A DNA stretch of 64,000 nt from Lichenihabitans psoromatis (GTDB lineage: Bacteria; Pseudomonadota; Alphaproteobacteria; Rhizobiales; Beijerinckiaceae). Below, one piece after another: positions 1 through 8,241 of the stretch. Numbering within the stretch: the stretch's first letter is position 1; every line of letters begins with the position of its first letter. A program made the translations under genes and the position numbers. The notes under the pieces were generated by a model that had not been told where the DNA came from, searched no databases, and saw nothing but the letters and a program-made list of their open reading frames with translations. Location: NCBI RefSeq assembly GCF_004323635.1, contig NZ_CP036515.1, positions 620,001 through 684,000 of the forward strand. Reading direction: 5' to 3'.

Positions 1-3000
1 TCGTCTTCGGACATAGCGTCGGCGAGGTGGCGGCGGCGGAAGCCGCAGAGATCCTCGATCTCGCGACTGCCGTGAGAGTGATCTATTTCCGCAGCTTGCA
101 TCAAGAACTGGCCTTCGAGGCGGGCGGCATGACTGTCGTGATCGGCTCGCGCGAGGCGGCCGAGACCTTGCTAGAAACGATTCCCGGCCTGTCGATCGCG
201 GCCTATAATAGCCCGCGCGCCTACACGTTTTCCGGCTCACTGGCGGCGCTCGACCAGCTTGCGGTTTCGGCACGCGGTCTGAAGGCGCGGGCGCAGAAAC
301 TCGATATCGCCTATCCGTTTCATAGCGCGCTGATCGCGCCGATCGAGCAACCGCTGCTCGCCGATCTCGGCACGCTGCCGAGCGCCACCGGCACCGCGAC
401 TTTCGTGTCCACCGTGACCGGCACGGCTCTCCCCGGTACCGATCTCGACGCGCTTTACTGGTGGCACAACGTGCGCGAGCCTGTGCTGTTCTCACAGGCA
501 ATCGAGGAAGCCACACGCCTCGGCGCGCGTCTTTTCGTCGAGATCGGGCCAAGCCCGATTCTCCTGTCCCATATCAACGACACGCTAGCGGCCGGTGACA
601 TCACGATCGCGACGCTTCCGGTGCTCGACCGCAAGGAGCAAAGCGCGGACGCCTTCCGCACCGCGGCCGCCGTTGCGTTGTCGCGGGGTGCCGTGCTCCG
701 GCACGATTCGGTGCTGGGCATTGATCCCGGACCTTTATCCGACCTGCCCTCGTATCCGTGGCAAAGGAAAAGCTATCGGCTGGGGGATACGACCGAGGCC
801 ATTGGGTTCCTGACGGCTCGACCCTGGCATCCGCTTGTCGGCGCTCGTTATGCGCTCGATCAACTCGAATGGCACTCGCAGATCGATACAGCGCTGGTGC
901 CGGCCCTGGCCGATCATGTGGTCGACGGTCACGTTCTTCTGCCGGGAGCGGCCTTCGCCGAAATGGCGCTTGCGGTCGCGCGGGACTGGCTCGGCACTGA
1001 GACGGCAGCGATCGCGGATTTCGAGATCCACCAGCCGATGATCCTGGCCGGGACGGCGTCTCGCGATGTCCGCTGCCGTGTTCAGCCGGTCACCGGCACG
1101 ATCGAGATCATGAGCCGACCAAGGCTCGGTCAAGCGGCGTGGCAAACCCACGCGGTTGCCAAGATCCTCCGTTTCACCGGCGCCCCCGTCGATGTCCCAG
1201 ATCGGTCTAACCCCGAGGGTCGTGCGACCATGTCGGGAAAAGATCTTTACCCGGCGGCCGCGATTTCCGGCCTTCAATATGGACCGGCTTTTCAGCTGCT
1301 CGAGAGCGTCTACCGAGTGGGGCCCGACGCGATCGTTGTTGATCTCGTCTCGGGGGAGGGCGACCAGCGCTTCGGGTTCGATCCGGCCCGCGTCGACGCA
1401 TGTTTTCACGGATTGGTGCTGCTCTTCGCCGATCTTGCTGTTGCCGGTCGTTTGAAGCCCTATGTCCCGGTTGGGATTTCTGAACTGAAGCTCTTCCAGC
1501 CGCATGTTCCGGTTGCTCGTGCCTATATCGAGGTCGTCCGAAGCGACGAGCGAACCATCGTGGTGCATTTCACCCTGGTCGACGCCCAAAACCGCCCGGT
1601 TGCCCTGCTTCACAAGGCGCGCTTTCAAGCCATGAACGCGTTCCGCTCGTCCGAGCGGCCAATCGATTATATTGGGCAAAAAGCGATCCTTGCGGCCGAA
1701 CCCCTCGCGGTTCAGGAAGAACCGGCGATCACGCCCGCGCAGGTCGTTTCGGCCGCGAAAGCCGCGGGGCGGTTGAGCGGCGATGACGCAACGGCTCCTT
1801 ACGATTACGTTCTGCTCGATGGATGGGCCACGGCGGTCGCCTTCGGTCTGTTCGAAGCGCTCAGCCAGAACGGCATCATCGATCTCGAGGCCTTGGTTGC
1901 GGCTGGCACGATCGAGCCGAGACTGACGGAGTGGTTCACACGCCTGTTGGGCGCCTTGGAGCGCAGTGGCCTCGTCGTCAATGGCGACGCCGGCTACATG
2001 GTCGTGGCGAATTCCGAATTGCCCGATCCGCGCGACATTCTCCGCGCGCTGGCGGCAGATCATCCGGATCGCTCGGCAGAATTGCTGCTCGCGGCTCGGA
2101 CCGGTGCTCTCATCGACACGATCGCGAAAGGCAGCTTCGGCGGCTCGGCGCCCGCCACCCTGACGGCCATCGACGGGTTTGAGTTCGGCGGTCATGCGGC
2201 GCTCGGATCGGCGACATTGCTGGCCGACATCCTTGCCCGCCTCGATGGCGCTTGGCCAAAGGATCGTGCCATGCGCGTCCTGCAGATCGGCGATGGGCCC
2301 CTTTCGGCCCATGCGGTGCGGCTCGCCGAAGCCCATTCGGCCGAACTGACGATCGTCGAGCCGGATCGTCGTCGCCTCGAACGGGCACGTCTGTCCTTCG
2401 ACAAACACGATCGTCTCGCTTTCGTGGCGGGGGTCGATCAATTGGCTCCAGCCTCCTTCGACGTCGTGATCGCGGCGCAAAGCCTGTACCGGATTGCGGC
2501 CGACCGCACCGCTTGGCTGGGCGTCTCGGACGCCATGGCACCCAATGCCGTGCTGATCGCGGTCGAAGCCGAAGCATCGGTCTTCCGCGATCTCGTGTTT
2601 GGCTTGCATACGGTCCTGACCGCGTCGGCCGACACGGTCGAGATCCGCTACCCGGGTATCGCGTCAGAAGCCGGATGGACCCGTGCGCTCGCCGAGATCG
2701 ACTTGACGGATGTCTCCGTTCTGCCGACGAACGACACGGATTATGCGCTTCTCTGCGTCGGCCGTAAAAGCGCGGCGCGAGCAGCCCGTGTGTTCAAAGG
2801 CGACGCGCTGGTCATCGGCGACAGTGGCCCGATGAGCGGAACCGCGAGCGCTTTGGCCACGATGCTGATGTTCTCGGGCCTCAAGGTCTCGAGCCTGGCG
2901 GATACAAGCGGCGCGGCCGAGACGCCGCTCGAGATCCCCGAAACGCTCGTTTATCTGGCTCAACCCACCGGCGATCTGACCTCCGCTGAACGGCTGGCGG

Positions 3001-5594
3001 AGCGGTGTCTCGACCTGAAGCGGCTGGTGTCACTGATCGGCGGGAAGAAAACCTCGCTCTGGATCGTCTGCCCCGGTGCGACGCGATCCGGACCGGGCGC
3101 GGACGCGGTCGAGGCCGGCGTGTGGGCTTTCTCGCGGACGCTCGCCAATGAGATTCATACCCTCGACATTCGGCGCATCGATCTCGTTCCAGGCCTGACG
3201 GCGGATGTCGCGGCGCGGCGGCTTCGCGATGTCATCTTGTCCGGGACGGCCGAGACGGACATCGTGCTGGACGAATCCGGCACCCATGTGCTTCGCTTCA
3301 CCAAGGTCGATCCCCAACTCGGCGGCGCGATCGATCCGGACGTGTCCGTGCTCCGGCTCGTCAAGGGCGAAAACTCGAGCCTCGACCGGCTGCGTTGGGC
3401 CCACGAACTGCGTCGGGAGCCCGATGCTGGCGAAGTCGAGATCGCGGTCGAAGCCGCCGGCCTCAACTTCCGAGACGTGATGTGGGGCCTCTCGATCCTC
3501 CCAGAGGAAATCCTCGAGGATGGTTATGCGGGAGCGACCCTGGGGCTCGAAGGCGCCGGGCGAATCGTTCGCGTCGGGGCTGGCGTCACGCGGTTCAAGG
3601 TTGGCGATAAGGTCCTGGCTTTCGCCAAGGCAGCGCTGGCAACTCATGTGACCGTCACCGAAAGCGTCGTCGCTCCGATGCCCGACGGATTGTCGATGGC
3701 GGCGGCCGCGACGGTTCCGGTGGCATTTTTGACGGCCTATTATGCCTTGGTTCGATGCGCCCGCCTCGACGAAGACGAGTGGGTGCTGATCCATGGCGGC
3801 GCCGGTGGTGTCGGTCTCGCGGCCATGCAGATCGCGCGCTGGCGCGGTGCTCGCATCATCGCGACGGCCGGCTCGCCCGAGCGTCGCGACTTGTTGACTG
3901 CGCTTGGCGCGGAACATGTCTTCGATTCCCGTTCCAATCAGTTCGTCGACGATATTCGCCGCGTGACCGATGGTGGTGTGGGCGTCGTGCTGAACAGCCT
4001 ATCGGGCGAAGCGATGGAGCGCAGCATTGCGGTCCTGAGGCCTTTCGGGCGCTTCGTGGAACTCGGTAAGCGGGACTATGTGGCCAACACCCACATCGGC
4101 CTGAAGCCGTTCCGCCGCAACCTGTCCTATTTCGGCGTCGATCTCGATCAGTTGATCCTGAAGGGGGACGCACCGGGCCAGAGCTTGTTCGATGACGTGA
4201 TGGCCCTCTTTGACGAGGGGTCTTTGTCGCCCCTCCCCTACCGCATCTTCTCATCCGATGACGTCGTCGATGCGTTTCGCATCATGCAGCGATCGGGCCA
4301 TGTCGGTAAAATCGTGATCGTGCCGCCCACGTTGCCGACGGAACGAACGCAATCCGCACAATCCTTTCTGGTGTCGCCCGATCGAACCCACCTGATCACG
4401 GGGGGGCTCGGCGGATTCGGCATTGCGACGGCGCAATGGCTGGTGGACCGAGGCGCGCGGCACCTGATCCTGATCGGGCGTTCCGGCGCCGCCAGTGAGG
4501 ATGCGAAACAGGCCGTCGATGCGCTGACGGCGGCCGGTGTGTCGGTTCATATCGCCAGCCTGGACATCACCAACGAGGCGGCGGTGCTCGACCTTTTGGC
4601 CGAAACAGCACGGACGATGCCGCCACTTGCCGGTGTCATCCATGCCGCGACCGTCTTCGACGATGCGATCGTGGCGAACCTCGATCGGACCAAGCTGGAT
4701 AATGTCCTGTCGGCCAAGATGATCGGCGCCGAAATTCTCGATCGAGCGACGCGGACCAGCACGCTCGATTATTTCCTGCTCTATTCGTCCGCCACGACCA
4801 TGATCGGCAATCCGGGCCAAAGCGCCTACGTTGCAGCGAATGCGTTTTTGGAGGCTTTGGCGCGGCGGCGGCAAAAAGAGGGTCTGCCCGGCTTTGCGGT
4901 GGCCTGGGGTGCGATCGAGGATGTCGGCATTCTCGCACGCTCGGGGTCGAGCACGACCAATCTCCTCGCCCGGTCGGGCGTCCTCGGGATGAAAGCGAGA
5001 GACGCGCTCGATCATTTGGCCGACATCCTGCCGATTGCGGCCACGCTGCCGGATCCCGCAGTTCTGGCGGTTGCCTCGGTGAACTGGTCGACGGCTCGGG
5101 AACATCTCCCGGTGTTGCGGTCCAGCAGCTTCGCCGAACTGATGCATGGCGTGCAGGTGTCGGAAGCCGGCGATGTCGCGAAGATCGACGTCAAGGCGCT
5201 GGTCGAAAAGCTCGGACCGGCGGCTGCCTCTAAGGCGATCGTCGAGACGATCTCGGAGGAGATCGCGCGCATTCTTCGTCTTCCGCGCGACGACGTCAGC
5301 CGCAGCAAACCCTTGATGGAAATCGGCCTCGACTCGCTGATGGCCGTCGAACTCGGCATGGGCTTGGAAGAGCGCTTTGCCTTGGACTCACCGTTGTCGA
5401 CCTCGGCCGGAGCCATGACGGTTCTGGAACTGGCGGATTATATCGTCGGCATGTCCGGCAGCGGCGACGGCAAGGATCAGGCGTCTGAAGCTCTGGCACT
5501 GCGCCACCTCGATGCGGATATCCGCAAGGAGATGGTGGATGCGCTTCCGGGGCTCGTCGACAGCGCTGACCGCAAGGAAATCGTGCAGCACTAA
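1..5594 (+). CDS. Type I polyketide synthase, highly reducing module, 5' partial (AT-DH-psiMT-ER-KR-ACP)
   Basis: Large multidomain enzyme that builds a reduced polyketide or lipid chain; the ketosynthase must lie left of the window. The reading frame is open from base 3 and starts inside the acyltransferase, with the GHSVGE nucleophile motif at 9-26. Counting from the codon at 27, I see AT (to about residue 255, specificity region YPFHS), DH (about 270-545, HVVDGHVLLP at 915-944), a methyltransferase-like stretch (about 560-900), ER (about 1115-1430, NADPH loop GGAGGVGLAA), KR (about 1453-1690, GGLGGFG loop and a YVAAN active-site segment) and ACP (GLDSL, phosphopantetheine Ser at 5334-5336). 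The methyltransferase-like part has GDGPL where a SAM-binding glycine loop is expected, so it is probably structural. No thioesterase follows, so release must occur in trans. The full reducing set suggests an iterative or fatty-acid-like product. Confidence 0.93.
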   Translation, partial: VFGHSVGEVAAAEAAEILDLATAVRVIYFRSLHQELAFEAGGMTVVIGSREAAETLLETIPGLSIAAYNSPRAYTFSGSLAALDQLAVSARGLKARAQKLDIAYPFHSALIAPIEQPLLADLGTLPSATGTATFVSTVTGTALPGTDLDALYWWHNVREPVLFSQAIEEATRLGARLFVEIGPSPILLSHINDTLAAGDITIATLPVLDRKEQSADAFRTAAAVALSRGAVLRHDSVLGIDPGPLSDLPSYPWQRKSYRLGDTTEAIGFLTARPWHPLVGARYALDQLEWHSQIDTALVPALADHVVDGHVLLPGAAFAEMALAVARDWLGTETAAIADFEIHQPMILAGTASRDVRCRVQPVTGTIEIMSRPRLGQAAWQTHAVAKILRFTGAPVDVPDRSNPEGRATMSGKDLYPAAAISGLQYGPAFQLLESVYRVGPDAIVVDLVSGEGDQRFGFDPARVDACFHGLVLLFADLAVAGRLKPYVPVGISELKLFQPHVPVARAYIEVVRSDERTIVVHFTLVDAQNRPVALLHKARFQAMNAFRSSERPIDYIGQKAILAAEPLAVQEEPAITPAQVVSAAKAAGRLSGDDATAPYDYVLLDGWATAVAFGLFEALSQNGIIDLEALVAAGTIEPRLTEWFTRLLGALERSGLVVNGDAGYMVVANSELPDPRDILRALAADHPDRSAELLLAARTGALIDTIAKGSFGGSAPATLTAIDGFEFGGHAALGSATLLADILARLDGAWPKDRAMRVLQIGDGPLSAHAVRLAEAHSAELTIVEPDRRRLERARLSFDKHDRLAFVAGVDQLAPASFDVVIAAQSLYRIAADRTAWLGVSDAMAPNAVLIAVEAEASVFRDLVFGLHTVLTASADTVEIRYPGIASEAGWTRALAEIDLTDVSVLPTNDTDYALLCVGRKSAARAARVFKGDALVIGDSGPMSGTASALATMLMFSGLKVSSLADTSGAAETPLEIPETLVYLAQPTGDLTSAERLAERCLDLKRLVSLIGGKKTSLWIVCPGATRSGPGADAVEAGVWAFSRTLANEIHTLDIRRIDLVPGLTADVAARRLRDVILSGTAETDIVLDESGTHVLRFTKVDPQLGGAIDPDVSVLRLVKGENSSLDRLRWAHELRREPDAGEVEIAVEAAGLNFRDVMWGLSILPEEILEDGYAGATLGLEGAGRIVRVGAGVTRFKVGDKVLAFAKAALATHVTVTESVVAPMPDGLSMAAAATVPVAFLTAYYALVRCARLDEDEWVLIHGGAGGVGLAAMQIARWRGARIIATAGSPERRDLLTALGAEHVFDSRSNQFVDDIRRVTDGGVGVVLNSLSGEAMERSIAVLRPFGRFVELGKRDYVANTHIGLKPFRRNLSYFGVDLDQLILKGDAPGQSLFDDVMALFDEGSLSPLPYRIFSSDDVVDAFRIMQRSGHVGKIVIVPPTLPTERTQSAQSFLVSPDRTHLITGGLGGFGIATAQWLVDRGARHLILIGRSGAASEDAKQAVDALTAAGVSVHIASLDITNEAAVLDLLAETARTMPPLAGVIHAATVFDDAIVANLDRTKLDNVLSAKMIGAEILDRATRTSTLDYFLLYSSATTMIGNPGQSAYVAANAFLEALARRRQKEGLPGFAVAWGAIEDVGILARSGSSTTNLLARSGVLGMKARDALDHLADILPIAATLPDPAVLAVASVNWSTAREHLPVLRSSSFAELMHGVQVSEAGDVAKIDVKALVEKLGPAAASKAIVETISEEIARILRLPRDDVSRSKPLMEIGLDSLMAVELGMGLEERFALDSPLSTSAGAMTVLELADYIVGMSGSGDGKDQASEALALRHLDADIRKEMVDALPGLVDSADRKEIVQH

Positions 5595-5810
5595 ACCTAA
5601 CACTGGTTCGACTGCGTCGGCCGGTCGCCACGCCGACCATCGGACCGGTTACGCCTAAACCCTTGCTGCGATCCGTCGTTTTGCGGCTGTAACCTCGCGC
5701 TCCTGCCGGATTGACGTCGACGTCACCCGGTCGCACGTCTAGATTGCTGCCATCGGAGCGGTCCCGCCCATCGTGCGGGGTTTCGCCACCGGTCAGGGCG
5801 GGGAGCATTC

Positions 5811-6395
5811 ATGGAACCGAGCAAAGGTGAGCTTCGCAGCAAGGCGTTGCGAGAGCGCGACGCCTTGGACGACGCGTTGCGCAACGCCTTTGCGTCGCGT
5901 CTCTCTCGGATCGGACCATCCTTCGTCGCGGACTTCTCACCCACGGTCGCGAGGCCGGTGACCTCGCTCTATGTCCCCATCGGCAGCGAACCGGATGCGA
6001 TGCCGTTGGCTTTGGTGCTGCACGCCGCGGGCATTCCGCTCGTGCTGCCTGTGGACTGGTCGCACGGAGCGCCCCTCATCTATCGGCGATGGGCGCCGGG
6101 AGAACGACTGGTGGCAGGCCCGATGGGGATCTACGAGCCCCTCGACGATGCGCCGGACGTCGATCCGGACGTTCTTTTCGTTCCACTCGCCGCCTTCGAT
6201 CGGCTGGGACAACGTCTTGGCTATGGTGCCGGGAACGTCGACAGCACCTTACGGGCGATGCGGCGACGCAAGAACGTTCGTGCGATCGGCGTCGCTTATG
6301 CGGTGCAAGAACAACCGGCGATCCCTGTCGAGCGTCACGATGAACCGGTCGACGTCGTGATCACCGACCGCGAGGTCATCCTCTGTCAGCGTTGA
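5811..6395 (+). CDS. 5-formyltetrahydrofolate cyclo-ligase family protein
   Basis: Predicted cytoplasmic enzyme (194 aa) that converts 5-formyl-THF to 5,10-methenyl-THF using ATP, recycling a storage folate for one-carbon metabolism. The family signature is clear in the C-terminal half: VPLAAFDRLGQRLGYGAGNVD, the region that binds the phosphate and folate. The N-terminus begins with a basic helix (KGELRSKALRERD) typical of the family. The ATG at 5811 is preceded by GGGGAG at a suitable distance. The usual GGGYYD ending of the motif reads GAGNVD here, a modest divergence. Its 3' end overlaps the convergent NUDIX gene by 10 bases, and I see no terminator between them. Confidence 0.87.
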   Translation: MEPSKGELRSKALRERDALDDALRNAFASRLSRIGPSFVADFSPTVARPVTSLYVPIGSEPDAMPLALVLHAAGIPLVLPVDWSHGAPLIYRRWAPGERLVAGPMGIYEPLDDAPDVDPDVLFVPLAAFDRLGQRLGYGAGNVDSTLRAMRRRKNVRAIGVAYAVQEQPAIPVERHDEPVDVVITDREVILCQR

Positions 6396-6922
6396 CGGGG
6401 CTTTTCCTTAACGATGGGTCGATCGACGTCCGAGATGATCGGCTCCGCCGGATCATCCGTTTTTTGCCCCTCCGAGACGGGACGCTGCGACTCGATCATT
6501 CGAGGAACCCCCGCAATGATCGCAGCGAGTTCTGGCTCTCTCACGGTTGCTGCGGCGGTCGCGACATCGAACCAAGCCGTTTTCCGCTGCCCCTTCTCGG
6601 GCCAGGATTTCCGCTGTCGCGAGACCTGCAGCGCGAATAGCGTCAGTTTGCAGGTGAGCGGCGGCTCATCCTCCATTGCCTTGCTGTAGAGATAATGACC
6701 GAGCGGCGCCTTGCCGACGATCTTGCCCCTCAGCCCCGCCTCCTCCCACGCCTCCTGCGCCGCCACCTGCCGCGGCTTCAGCTTGGAAATCGGCCAACCC
6801 TTCGGAACGATCCAGCGCCCCGTGTCTCGCGAGGTGATCAGCATGATCTCGATGTCGCCCGAGCGCTTGATCCGAAACGGAACCGCGCCGTACTGGCTGT
6901 ATACTCGCGTTTTCGACGACAT
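6386..6922 (-). CDS. NUDIX hydrolase, DIPP-like
   Basis: Small cytoplasmic hydrolase (178 aa) of the NUDIX fold, acting on nucleoside-diphosphate-linked or diphosphoinositol-like substrates. The Nudix box spans GWPISKLKPRQV through EAWEEAGL. The catalytic Glu residues of the REUxEE core are kept as QEAWEE, but the first Glu of the box (position 7) is Leu and the Arg is Gln. The preceding WIVPKGWP is typical of the alphaproteobacterial DIPP-like branch. The C-terminal 40 residues are charged and Pro-rich, probably disordered. It is convergent with the folate cyclo-ligase gene and transcribed away from the AraC gene. The substrate cannot be deduced. Confidence 0.85.
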   Translation of the reverse strand: MSSKTRVYSQYGAVPFRIKRSGDIEIMLITSRDTGRWIVPKGWPISKLKPRQVAAQEAWEEAGLRGKIVGKAPLGHYLYSKAMEDEPPLTCKLTLFALQVSRQRKSWPEKGQRKTAWFDVATAAATVREPELAAIIAGVPRMIESQRPVSEGQKTDDPAEPIISDVDRPIVKEKPRQR

Positions 6923-7153
6923 CCGAGCCGGGTCAACCTTTATAAGAGGATGACGGTTGAGGATCTCCGAATCGGTCGATCCGACAGTCGATACAGCCCC
7001 GTAAACGCCGACAACGTTAGCGATACGGCCGACCTTGTCATTCTCCTATGTTGGTTATGCGACGTTGCGCGGCGGCTTCGGTGGCATGTCGCTTGCAATC
7101 CTGGCAGGGTCGAGAAGGCGGTCTCGAGACGTCGCCATACAGGACCTTCAGCC

Positions 7154-8107
7154 ATGTCGATCCTCCCGCAGCCTTCGTGTTCGTCTCGCACGCAGTCGCT
7201 CGGGTCGTGGCAAAGCCTGGTGTCCAAAACCTATTTCGACCTCGATCTTTCCAGCCCGACCTCCCAATCGTTCGAGGGCGTGCTCGGAAGTTGGGAATTT
7301 GGCGCCTTTGGAGTGTCGATCCTGCAGTCAACGCCGGTCATGTATCGGCGACGGCGGGAGAGTTGCGGAAGCCACGCGGCGCGGATCCTCGTGACGGTCC
7401 CGATCGAGGGTCGTATCGACTTTTCGCAATTCAATCGACAGGCGGTTTGCGGAACAGGCGGCTTCGTAATCGAAGCCAGCGACGAGCCTTACGTCTTTGC
7501 CCAGGCAATTTCCTCGAAGCTTTTGGTGTTTCGGGCGAATGAGGATGCGCTCCGCGATCGTGTCCACGATCTCCGAAGCGCGTTTGCGACGGTTGTCGAC
7601 GGCCGGAATGGGCTCGGGGGCATGTTCGTGGATGTCCTCACGCTTGCGGCCGCGCGGATCGCACGCGATCCCGAACGCCTGCTGCCCCGCCTTGGGCCGC
7701 ACCTCCTCGATCTTCTGGCGCTTGCGCTTGAGGGTGAGCCCAAGGCGCTCGGCTCGTCGCTGTCCTGCGTCAAAGCCGGGCATCTCGCGCGCGTCGATCG
7801 TCACATCGAAGAGCATCTCAGCGATCCGGACCTGTCGCTTGGCGATGTGGCACGCGCCTGCGGGCTATCGCTGCGCTATCTCCATCGCCTGTTTCACGAT
7901 GCCGGATCGACGGGCCGACAATATATCCGCGACCGACGTCTCGATCTGGCCAACCACCTGTTGCAGCGCGCTCCCACGGGCGGCGGCTCCATCGCAAGCC
8001 TCGCCTATCGGGTCGGCTATAGCGATCAGGCGCATTTTTCCCGCGCCTTCAAGGCCAAGTTCGGTCACTCACCAAGCGAAAGTCGCGCCCGCCGAATAAC
8101 CGACTGA
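7154..8107 (+). CDS. AraC family transcriptional regulator
   Basis: DNA-binding regulator of 317 aa. Residues about 215-312 form two helix-turn-helix units of the AraC/XylS type (LGDVARACGLSLRYLHRLF, then IASLAYRVGYSDQAHFSRAFKAKFGHSP). The N-terminal 180 residues resemble the AraC_binding_2/FeaR-type sensor domain. I place the start at the ATG at 7154 because the open frame upstream of it runs antisense into the NUDIX gene and lacks domain similarity. The nearest downstream genes on the same strand are hyuA and hyuB, 134 bases away, so it could control them; this is inference from position only. Confidence 0.85.
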   Translation: MSILPQPSCSSRTQSLGSWQSLVSKTYFDLDLSSPTSQSFEGVLGSWEFGAFGVSILQSTPVMYRRRRESCGSHAARILVTVPIEGRIDFSQFNRQAVCGTGGFVIEASDEPYVFAQAISSKLLVFRANEDALRDRVHDLRSAFATVVDGRNGLGGMFVDVLTLAAARIARDPERLLPRLGPHLLDLLALALEGEPKALGSSLSCVKAGHLARVDRHIEEHLSDPDLSLGDVARACGLSLRYLHRLFHDAGSTGRQYIRDRRLDLANHLLQRAPTGGGSIASLAYRVGYSDQAHFSRAFKAKFGHSPSESRARRITD

Positions 8108-8241
8108 GGCCGGCTTTGGCGCTGGCATCCAAGCTTTTGTGCACGCATCGGCAAGACCACGTGCCGCATCCCTGACTAGCATGGGGTCGTGACAGTTTTG
8201 GCGAGCTCGGTTCGCCATAAGAGTGTCCGAGGTGGGCGACG

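Noticed and set aside
735..2609. Long minus-strand ORF (624 codons) opposite the PKS
   Set aside because: Arg/Asp-rich antisense reading of the PKS with no domain similarity; typical of GC-rich DNA in which the opposite frame lacks stops.
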